Source: an uncultured Clostridia bacterium
GTDB taxonomy: Bacteria > Bacillota > Clostridia > Oscillospirales > Acutalibacteraceae
Assembly (NCBI GenBank): GCA_946183545.1
Contig: CAMHCD010000005.1
Location: 1-32,901 of the forward strand
Reading direction: 5' to 3'
Length of the DNA stretch: 32,901 nt
Below, piece after piece: positions 14,868 to 21,637 of this stretch. Position numbers and translations under genes: made by a program. Under the pieces are notes generated by a model, which saw nothing but the letters and a program-made list of their open reading frames with translations, did not search any database and was not told the origin of the DNA. Within the stretch, counting starts at the first letter, position 1; every line of letters starts with the position of its first letter.

Positions 14868-14888
14868 ACAATTAGCTTTGAATGTCAA
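14860..14888 (-). promoter_or_regulatory. Consensus sigma-A promoter of the abrB-like/glycosyltransferase/nfo operon
   Basis: On the minus strand TTGACA (14888-14883) and TATGAT (14865-14860) are 17 bases apart. The -10 lies within the palindrome. The leader to the ATG at 14825 is about 28 bases. Confidence 0.85.
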
Positions 14889-14948
14889 GACGAAAGAAGT
14901 ATTTTGATTCAAAGTTACCGTCAATATGGTAAAAATCAAAAAAATATA

Positions 14949-14977
14949 TAGACTTTTTGTGTGTTTTTTGTTATTAT
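14949..14977 (+). promoter_or_regulatory. Probable promoter of the EamA / S-component operon
   Basis: TAGACT (14949-14954) and TATTAT (14972-14977) are 17 bases apart in a very AT-rich stretch about 28 bases before the EamA ATG. The match to consensus is moderate, and an overlapping TATATT at 14977-14982 is an alternative -10. Confidence 0.45.
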
Positions 14978-15004
14978 ATATTGTGATTAATTGGAGATGT
15001 GATT

Positions 15005-15916
15005 ATGAATAAACTACAAGCGAATTTATGTCTTATATGTGTTACGCTGTGTTGGTCGACTGAGGTTATTATTTTTGCCTGCATCCCCGACACCGTTTTG
15101 TCGTTCGCAACGACCGCTATCACCAATGCTATCGCGTCCGTTATTCTTGCGGCGTGTTTTTTCAAAAGGATCAAAACCGAGCTAAGGCGCTCGTCAAAAA
15201 AGCTTGTCATGCGCTGCCTGCTGCTTGGCGTTCTTAACTGTTTATACAACGTTTTGTTTTTGCAGGGACTTAATTATCTCGACGTTTCCACAGGCGCTTT
15301 CACCTTTTCTATGACGATCGTGGTTTTGCCCGTCGTTCTGCTTACAATGAGGAAAAAAGTAAGCAAAAAAACGTGGGTATCGGTGGTGCTTGCTCTAAGC
15401 GGTATCATTATTGCCTTGGGCTCTAACTTTGTCAATACCCAGCTTCCCGGGCTTTTGATAATGCTTGCGGGCTGTGTCGTTCGCGCTATGTTTATCGTTA
15501 AGCTGAATGACTACGCAAAGGAGCACGATGCGGTCACGCTCTCGGTTTTCATCTCTGCCATCGTCACCGTAATAAGCTTTGTCATTTGGTTTATTCTCCA
15601 GCCCGAAACTTTCGGCGCTATCCCTTGGTCGGGCACCATCATAGCAAGCCTTTTTATCTACGCTTACTTCATAATCGCCTTTACTCAGACGCTGAATATC
15701 TTTGCGCAAAAGCGGGCAACTGCGGCAGGCGCAACTATAATCTATTCGCTCGAAATAGCGTTCTCGCTGATTTGGGGAGCAGTGTTGCCGGAAACGCTGG
15801 TAGAACGCGTAATACCGACTCCGTTTCAGATTTTCGGAGCGTTGCTGATCGTTGCCGGCAGCCTTATAGAAATATTAGATTTCGGCGGAAAGAAAAGGAG
15901 TGGATCGGATGCCTGA
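15005..15916 (+). CDS. EamA/DMT-family transporter
   Basis: A 303-residue inner-membrane protein with ten predicted hydrophobic helices in two repeats of five, the standard drug/metabolite transporter arrangement. Typical segments are LCWSTEVIIFACIP in helix 1, FLQGLNYLDVSTGAF at the end of the first repeat, and FAQKRATAAGATIIYSLEIAFSLIWGAVL in the second. Substrate cannot be told; relatives export amino acids, nucleotide sugars or metabolites. ATG 15005 is preferred to the GTG at 14999 because it stands 8 bases after GGAG. The 3' end overlaps the next gene by 8 bases. The operon is divergent from the abrB-like one. Confidence 0.88.
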   Translation: MNKLQANLCLICVTLCWSTEVIIFACIPDTVLSFATTAITNAIASVILAACFFKRIKTELRRSSKKLVMRCLLLGVLNCLYNVLFLQGLNYLDVSTGAFTFSMTIVVLPVVLLTMRKKVSKKTWVSVVLALSGIIIALGSNFVNTQLPGLLIMLAGCVVRAMFIVKLNDYAKEHDAVTLSVFISAIVTVISFVIWFILQPETFGAIPWSGTIIASLFIYAYFIIAFTQTLNIFAQKRATAAGATIIYSLEIAFSLIWGAVLPETLVERVIPTPFQIFGALLIVAGSLIEILDFGGKKRSGSDA

Positions 15917-16487
15917 CAAAAGTAAGCTTAACCCTAAGGTGAAAAACGCTTTGTTGATCATGGTTTTGCTCATAGTATTTCTGATCGTAGCAATTCCTTT
16001 TAAGGTCATGAGCGTAATACAGGGCTTTACCGATATAAGACCCGTTATGCTGCTGCAGCCCGTTTACGGAGTTTTCTTCGGCATTCCGGGATGTATAGCT
16101 TTTGCTATCGGCAATTTGATCGGAGATATCGTCAGCGACAGCCTCAGATGGTCGTCAATAGCGGGCTTTGCGGCGAATTTTCTCGGAACGTTTGTTTTTT
16201 ATTATTACTGGAGCAGATTATCAAAAACGCCGTTTTCACTGCGGACGGGCAGAAACCTGCTAAAGCAGATCGCGGTCGTATTTGTGTCCGCAATTATCCA
16301 GACGATCATTATAACCCCCGCCGTAGAGTTGGTATATCCAGAGGTGACAAGCAGTCTGTTTGCTGTCACCGTGCTGCTTAACAATTCGGCGTTCCCTATC
16401 ATGCTCGGAATCCCTCTGATGATCCTGATGCAGGAGGAGCTGGGCTTCAAACCAAAAGTCCGTTTGACAACAAAACAAAGGGTATAA
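15909..16487 (+). CDS. ECF transporter S-component-like membrane protein
   Basis: A 192-residue protein with about five or six transmembrane segments. The stretch FTDIRPVMLLQPVYGVFFGIPGCIAFAIGNLIGDIVSD has the pattern of energy-coupling-factor substrate-binding (S) proteins: a folded 'R.g..l..v.g.lfGp.ga..a.iGn.igD' segment. S-components capture vitamins or related molecules and share a general EcfA/EcfT motor encoded elsewhere. ATG 15909 lies 8 bases after AAAAGGAG. Substrate is not predictable. It is coupled to the EamA gene and followed by a strong terminator. Confidence 0.65.
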   Translation: MPDKSKLNPKVKNALLIMVLLIVFLIVAIPFKVMSVIQGFTDIRPVMLLQPVYGVFFGIPGCIAFAIGNLIGDIVSDSLRWSSIAGFAANFLGTFVFYYYWSRLSKTPFSLRTGRNLLKQIAVVFVSAIIQTIIITPAVELVYPEVTSSLFAVTVLLNNSAFPIMLGIPLMILMQEELGFKPKVRLTTKQRV

Positions 16488-16503
16488 CTAAGAGCATAAG
16501 TTA

Positions 16504-16535
16504 CGGAGTCTGAAATATTCAGGCTCCGGTTTTTT
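16504..16535 (+). terminator. Rho-independent terminator of the EamA/S-component operon
   Basis: An 11 bp stem (16504-16514 with 16518-16528, one G-T pair) with a three-base loop is followed by GTTTTTT. It lies 16 bases after the stop codon. Confidence 0.88.
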
Positions 16536-16559
16536 ATGGTTCTATGTTGTGAAAATAAC

Positions 16560-16593
16560 AACAGCTTCCGCAGCGGTATGCGGAAGCTGTTTT
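16560..16593. terminator. Terminator at the end of the NRPS/phosphorelay operon
   Basis: A perfect 13 bp stem (16560-16572 with 16579-16591) around a six-base loop lies just beyond the stop of the STAS gene. On the plus strand it is followed by TTTTG. On the minus strand the downstream tract (GTTATTTTC) is weaker but sufficient. Confidence 0.75.
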
Positions 16594-16596
16594 GTC

Positions 16597-16893
16597 TTAC
16601 TGAATGTCGAGATAATTTGAGAAGCCTGTGATCCTCAGGATCTCCATCACCTTTTTGTTGACGTTCCTGATCGTAAGCCCGTCCTTGTCGCTGAGCAGGT
16701 CGTTGGCGTTGAGGATAGCTCTCAGCGCGGCGGAGCTGACATACTCTACGCCTGCCATATCCAATATCAGGGTGTCGTTAGCGTCGCACAGCTCGGTGAT
16801 TTTTGTTTCAAATGCTTCGACAGTGACATGGTCGATCTTGCCCTCCGGCGCGATGACCTGCTTGCCGTTTTCTTCATAAACATTAATTGTCAT
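16597..16893 (-). CDS. STAS-domain anti-sigma factor antagonist-like protein
   Basis: A 98-residue single STAS domain of the SpoIIAA/RsbV kind. These small cytoplasmic proteins switch partners: unphosphorylated, they bind an RsbW-type kinase; phosphorylated on a Ser/Thr, they release it; a PP2C phosphatase resets them. The family pattern TLILDMAGVEYVSSAALRAIL is intact, with phosphorylatable serines (SSAAL) at the usual place. The ATG overlaps the end of the capA-like gene by 11 bases and follows AAGGAG. It is the last gene of an operon that also contains two HATPase kinase-like domains and a SpoIIE phosphatase, which are its obvious candidate partners. No sigma factor is nearby. Confidence 0.9.
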   Translation of the reverse strand: MTINVYEENGKQVIAPEGKIDHVTVEAFETKITELCDANDTLILDMAGVEYVSSAALRAILNANDLLSDKDGLTIRNVNKKVMEILRITGFSNYLDIQ

Positions 16894-18079
16894 TTGTTTT
16901 CTCCTTTGTATCTGATTCTCTCAGCAGATCGCTGAGGATTTGGTTACCGACTTCATTGAATTCCTCGTTGCGAAGGAACATCTGTATTCCGAGCAGATGA
17001 CTCCGCGAGTAGGAGGCTTTTAAATACTCCGCGAACTCCGAAGGGGAGAGGGACGCGCGTTTTTCATCGTCTGTGGGGTTCTTTCCGCGCAATGCCCAGA
17101 AGAAGGTGGTCATCCAGTTGGCGCAGTCCCTGCCGAAGCCTTCCTCAAATTCCTTTGCGGCGGCTTCGTCGCCTGCGATCAGCGCGTCGTGGGTCTTGCT
17201 GCGTGCGTAAAATGCTTCAAGCTCCTGCTTGTCGTCGTAGACGCAACCTTTTTCGGTGCGGAGGATGCGGTTAGGCTTTACGGTGAAGCCGTCGTCGCCG
17301 AAATCAAGCTCCAGCACCAAGCCTTCGGCAAGCAGCGGCGTGACCTGCGGACGGAAGTGAAAGCAGAAGTTGCCCTGACCGTAGAGGAAGTACGCGCCGT
17401 TGTAGCGCTCCTCCTCGCCGATTGCGTGGGTATGCTGTGATATGACTACGTCTGCGCCGTTATCCGCCATGCGACGGAAGCGCCGGCGCATGATATCGCT
17501 GTTATAGTGCGTCCCCTCAATACCGCCGTGATAGAACACGATAAGATAGTCGCAGGACTCTTTAAGGGCATTGATCTCGCCGAGGACGCGGTATTCGTCG
17601 TAGAGGTTCACGCCGGGACGATCCTTTTCGGGCGCGTTCTCAAACCGTTCGGTGGTGTTGTATAGGACTATCCTCCTGCCGCCGTGCTCGATGGTGACAT
17701 AGCTCTTGACCGAGCTTTCGTTATCGCCCCAGCCAAAGTATCCGATGCCGTTGTCGTTGAGCGTCTTGCAGGTGTCGCGGTAGCCCTGTACGCCGTAGTC
17801 CATCGAGTGGGTGTTGCCGAGGGTGGCGTAGTCGATGCCGAGCGCTTTGATCCCCTTGATCGTAGCGGTCGGCGCGTGGATAGCGGGTCCGATCTTCTCA
17901 ATCGGGGTGTCGCTGTCGGTAAAGCAACCCTCAAGGTTGCATACGCGATAGTCTGCGGACGCAAACAGCTCGCACAATCGGTCGCCGAACAGCGCTTTGG
18001 CGTCTCCCGCGCTGAACAGGTCATAGTTGCATAGCATCGGAAGCGTATCGCCTGCGATGATTATTTTCGTTTTTGCCAT
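16883..18079 (-). CDS. CapA-family (PGA_cap) metallophosphoesterase-like protein, cytoplasmic
   Basis: A 398-residue protein with the CapA fold. The motifs are IIIAGDTLPM at the start, CNLEG, LGNTHSMDYG, FYHGGIEGT and VISQHTHAIG, all of which supply metal ligands in the calcineurin-like superfamily. Classical CapA acts at the membrane in poly-gamma-glutamate capsule formation, but this one has no signal peptide or transmembrane helix and no capB/capC neighbours. The last 100 residues are helical and not part of the core. It starts 8 bases after the SpoIIE stop with an AGGAGG site. Co-transcription with an NRPS suggests a tailoring or regulatory role, which is inference. Confidence 0.82.
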   Translation of the reverse strand: MAKTKIIIAGDTLPMLCNYDLFSAGDAKALFGDRLCELFASADYRVCNLEGCFTDSDTPIEKIGPAIHAPTATIKGIKALGIDYATLGNTHSMDYGVQGYRDTCKTLNDNGIGYFGWGDNESSVKSYVTIEHGGRRIVLYNTTERFENAPEKDRPGVNLYDEYRVLGEINALKESCDYLIVFYHGGIEGTHYNSDIMRRRFRRMADNGADVVISQHTHAIGEEERYNGAYFLYGQGNFCFHFRPQVTPLLAEGLVLELDFGDDGFTVKPNRILRTEKGCVYDDKQELEAFYARSKTHDALIAGDEAAAKEFEEGFGRDCANWMTTFFWALRGKNPTDDEKRASLSPSEFAEYLKASYSRSHLLGIQMFLRNEEFNEVGNQILSDLLRESDTKEKTNDN

Positions 18080-18087
18080 ACTGCCTC

Positions 18088-19782
18088 CTAAAAATCCTTT
18101 GTGACCGTCAGAACATTCTGATGGTCGATGTATTCATAGCTGACGTCGCTCATCAGCTTTTTAACGATATATATACCGAGACCTCCTCGGCGGCGTTCGC
18201 TCAGCGGCAGGGTCACGTCGGGATCCTGCTTGCGGAGAGGATCAAACGGCTGACCGTTGTCCCTGAATATGAGCGTCATGCGGTTGTCGCGGCATTTTGA
18301 CTGTATTTCAACGTTGCCGCCGTTTTCGTAGGCGTATGAGTCGAGGTTGGAGAGGATCTCCGAGCAGGCGATGGTTATCTGACCGACTGTCTCCTCGTCG
18401 CAGCCCGATTCAAGGCAGCAGGCTTCGATATAACTCAACACGCTGTCGAAGGATTCTTTATTCAGGAAAAATGTTTTGCTCTTCATAGGTTCCACCTTGA
18501 GATATTCCTTAAAGAAGAGGGTCAGGATAGTGGCGTCGTCGTAGTGAGCTCCGCCGTCTTCAAAGTTATCGACGGCAGAGCGGATGGTGTGTACCAGCTC
18601 CGAGGGCTCCTGATCGCTCGCATAGCGGATAAGCGTCAGCAGTTGTTCGTCGCCGAAGAAATCCTCATCCGGAGACTGCGCCTCGGTAACGCCGTCGGTG
18701 TATAGGATCAGCTTATCTCCGGCGCTGAGCTTGATCTGCTCCTCGGTAAAACTCACCCTCCTGCGCCTGCCGAGCACAAAGTTCGGTACGCTTTGCAGAT
18801 AATCGGTCTCGCCGCCTGAATGTATCAGGATTGGCGGATTGTGACCAGCGTTGGTGTAGGAGAGTATGCCGTTTGTCAGATCGAGAATACCTATCCATCC
18901 GGTGACGAACAGCTTTTCGGGATTCGACTTTTGCAGATATCGGTTGACATTCGCCATGACCTTGTCGGAAGGATAGCCTGCCTGAGCGTAGACCTTCAAA
19001 AGTGTTTTTGTCAGCGTCATGAACAGCGCAGCCGCCATTCCGTGACCGGATACGTCGCCGATCACAACGGCAATGTGGGTATCGTCAACGGTGAAATAAT
19101 CATAAAAGTCACCGCCGACCTTCGCGGCGGGCGTCATATCGGCGCATACCGCGTAGGAGGAATGATCGGGAAAATCCGTAGACAGGAAGCCTTCCTGGAT
19201 ATTGCGGGCGGTTTCAAGCTCCGCTTGGTTAGTGATCGTCTCTGCAATCAGCTTGCCCTGCTTTATCGCGTGTCTTTGACCGCCGATCGAGAGATAGATC
19301 GACACTATCATCAGCGCGGCGCCTATGATCATAAGCAGCGAGTGGCTTCTGAGAATGAGAATAACATTCTCGTCGGAGAAATTAAAAGCAACAGGGATAA
19401 ATCTCAGAATATTGTTGTCGATCATGTTATCGGCGTTGTAGTATGATGTCGTAACACTTAAAATGATTACATACATCAGAAAGAAGCCTATGACCGACGA
19501 TATCACTGTCAGGTGAGGTCGGTAGTAGAAGCTGTTAAGCAGGGGGATCAGGATGAACAGCGCCGCGATAGTGTCCGTATAGCCGCATAGCATATAGGTC
19601 GAGTACAGTATCACTGCATTGTTCAGATACATGATCCAAGTATAACACTTTTTGCGGAAAATGATGTTTATCGCGATGCAGACCGTCATAGCGATAACGG
19701 GGGAAACTCCAAAGTAAAAGCGCGAATCATCCCAGTCGTTGAGCAGGATATAGAGCAGTACCGCTGCCGTGAATGAGATCAT
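18088..19782 (-). CDS. Membrane SpoIIE/PP2C phosphatase with C-terminal HATPase (RsbW-like) domain
   Basis: A protein of about 565 residues in three parts. Residues 1-175 form about six transmembrane helices. Residues 190-430 are the SpoIIE/RsbU PP2C phosphatase with metal-binding KVGGDFYDYF, GDVSGHGMAAAL, TNAGHNPP and LYTDGVTEA. Residues 440-564 are an anti-sigma-type HATPase with N-box ACSEILSNLDSYAY, DNGQPFDP and GGLGIYI. The likely role is to dephosphorylate the STAS protein encoded downstream and perhaps to rephosphorylate it. The first ATG (19782) lies inside a membrane helix and has no ribosome-binding site. The frame stays open to 19878, and a GGTGAG (19884-19879) stands 6 bases before ATC 19872, so true translation may begin there and add about 30 residues. 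Confidence 0.92.
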   Translation of the reverse strand: MISFTAAVLLYILLNDWDDSRFYFGVSPVIAMTVCIAINIIFRKKCYTWIMYLNNAVILYSTYMLCGYTDTIAALFILIPLLNSFYYRPHLTVISSVIGFFLMYVIILSVTTSYYNADNMIDNNILRFIPVAFNFSDENVILILRSHSLLMIIGAALMIVSIYLSIGGQRHAIKQGKLIAETITNQAELETARNIQEGFLSTDFPDHSSYAVCADMTPAAKVGGDFYDYFTVDDTHIAVVIGDVSGHGMAAALFMTLTKTLLKVYAQAGYPSDKVMANVNRYLQKSNPEKLFVTGWIGILDLTNGILSYTNAGHNPPILIHSGGETDYLQSVPNFVLGRRRRVSFTEEQIKLSAGDKLILYTDGVTEAQSPDEDFFGDEQLLTLIRYASDQEPSELVHTIRSAVDNFEDGGAHYDDATILTLFFKEYLKVEPMKSKTFFLNKESFDSVLSYIEACCLESGCDEETVGQITIACSEILSNLDSYAYENGGNVEIQSKCRDNRMTLIFRDNGQPFDPLRKQDPDVTLPLSERRRGGLGIYIVKKLMSDVSYEYIDHQNVLTVTKDF

Positions 19783-19886
19783 CAACAGGGTGTAGATAAA
19801 GTTGATCCTCTGTTCGGTCGTCTTTAGCTGTTTGGCTACGTAGTCATCAGTTTTTTTCGATTTTAAGCTGATAAGAACTCACCGCC

Positions 19887-21623
19887 TTATTCGTACGCTA
19901 TAGCAACGTTTGTAACGTTGAAGCCCAGTATGCGGTTATAGTTGATAGACGAGCTGAGCATACGTACAAGCTCCAGACCGGTTATATGCTTGCCGGAGTT
20001 GTCAATATAGTCGGTGGGATCAAATTCCGCGCCGTTGTCGCGCAGGCGGACGTTGACCTTGTCGGGCAAAACGCGGACGCATACGTCGACGGAGTTGTTA
20101 GAATCGGATCTTGCGTAGGTCGCGATATTGTGACAAAGCTCCTCGACCGTAACGCCGACCATGTTGACGGTGGCTTCGGGCACTTTGTTCTTTTCGCAGA
20201 ACGTCATGGCTTCCTCGGAGGCGAGTATAGCCTCGGGGATCTCGTTCTTTATGGAGAAGTCGTATACCACGCCTTCTTCCTCCTCAATACCGAGGATGTT
20301 CTTTTTGTGCTTTGCTTTTTTGCTGATGATCATTGCGATCAGGGTTATGATGACCGTGACCGCCTTGGATACCGGGAAGGATACCCACAGCCAGTAGATG
20401 TCATACTGCGCGAACCAGTACATCAGCGGAACGATGGTAAGCACGCCGTCGAGCATAACGAGAAGGTTCGCCAGCCCCCGTTGCTTGGTTGCCTGGAAAA
20501 ACGTTCGCATAACGTAAATGACCGCCAGTATCGGGATATTGATCGAGAATATTCGGAAGGTCACCGCGAATATATCGACGGTAGACGGGTCGGTAAGTCC
20601 GTATAGCGCGGCGAGCTGTACCGGTATCACCTCGGAGATTATCAGAACAAAGACCGACAGCATGACGGTGACGATCATGCCGTAGCGAAGCGTCAGGCGC
20701 TGACCGTTCGAGTCTTTTTCGCCGTATAGCGCGCCGAGTATCGGAAGCAGCGTCATGGACGCGCCTTCGACCAAGATAAACGCAAGGCTGTTGAGCGAAA
20801 AGGAGACAGAGGCGATCTGTCCGCCGATAACTCCTGTCGAAGAGAGGATGATAGCGTTGGTGAAAAACAGCCTGAGAAAGTTGCAGACATAGATCAGCGC
20901 GGAGGGGAGACCAACGTTGAAGATCTTGCCGAGCTGTTTTAGCTGACCCCATGCTGCCTTGGTGAAATGCACCGTGCGCTTAGGGGATCGGAAGTAGATT
21001 ATGGTTATGAGGATGCCGACGACATAGCCGGTCACAGTCGCCCAGCCTGCTCCCGCAATGCCCCATCCGAAGATAGCCATATAGATGTAGTCGCACAGCA
21101 GGTTGATCACATTTGCGACTATCGGCAGGAAAACAGCGAACTTTCGCAGTCCGTCGGTGCGCGCGTAGGCGGCGGTCTCGTTGACCGCGGCTACCATCGG
21201 GGTGAGCACCCACAGCGGCAGCAGATACTGAATTACGAGCTCAACGAGCTGTTCCTTGCCCTGAGCGAGCAGCCGGGCGGTCGGCGCCATCAGCATAATA
21301 CCGATCAAAGAGATTATGGCGGTCGATACTATGCCTGCCCAGAACGATAGCGTAAACACCGTGTCGGCGGACTTTTGGTCGCGCTTGCTCTTGTAGATGA
21401 CCGACAGCGTGTTGCCGCCGAAGGTGAACATAGCGATCGGGATACTGCGGAGAAATACGACTGATGTCGTCAGGTTGATCGCGTAGAGCTCTACGGTGCC
21501 GAGGATCTGACCGACCATGATCCCGTCGAGAATACTCGACAGATAGGTGGAGGCGGTCATCGCGAGCGTCGACACCAGCAGCGCCCGGTATTTTTGGTTT
21601 AATAAGATTCCGTTTCGTTTCAT
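19887..21623 (-). CDS. MATE efflux transporter fused to an RsbW-like HATPase domain
   Basis: A 578-residue protein. Residues 1-435 are a twelve-helix MATE antiporter; TASTYLSSILDGIMVGQILG opens the first bundle and the second bundle repeats the pattern near residue 240 (VGLPSALIYVCNFLR). After a charged linker, residues 460-578 are a GHKL/HATPase domain of the anti-sigma kinase type with N-box VTVEELCHNIATYA, G1 box RDNGAEFDP and a final GLELVRML segment. MATE proteins export drugs or metabolites with Na+ or H+; the fused domain suggests that export is tied to the Ser/Thr partner-switching system. It starts 14 bases after the NRPS stop, so it is the probable exporter of the NRPS product. Confidence 0.9.
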   Translation of the reverse strand: MKRNGILLNQKYRALLVSTLAMTASTYLSSILDGIMVGQILGTVELYAINLTTSVVFLRSIPIAMFTFGGNTLSVIYKSKRDQKSADTVFTLSFWAGIVSTAIISLIGIMLMAPTARLLAQGKEQLVELVIQYLLPLWVLTPMVAAVNETAAYARTDGLRKFAVFLPIVANVINLLCDYIYMAIFGWGIAGAGWATVTGYVVGILITIIYFRSPKRTVHFTKAAWGQLKQLGKIFNVGLPSALIYVCNFLRLFFTNAIILSSTGVIGGQIASVSFSLNSLAFILVEGASMTLLPILGALYGEKDSNGQRLTLRYGMIVTVMLSVFVLIISEVIPVQLAALYGLTDPSTVDIFAVTFRIFSINIPILAVIYVMRTFFQATKQRGLANLLVMLDGVLTIVPLMYWFAQYDIYWLWVSFPVSKAVTVIITLIAMIISKKAKHKKNILGIEEEEGVVYDFSIKNEIPEAILASEEAMTFCEKNKVPEATVNMVGVTVEELCHNIATYARSDSNNSVDVCVRVLPDKVNVRLRDNGAEFDPTDYIDNSGKHITGLELVRMLSSSINYNRILGFNVTNVAIAYE

Positions 21624-21637
21624 TTTAAGCCGGCTCC

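Noticed and set aside
14868-15004. Riboswitch ahead of the EamA/S-component operon
   Set aside because: The leader is only about 25 bases long after the likely promoter, too short for an aptamer, and no conserved riboswitch core is visible.
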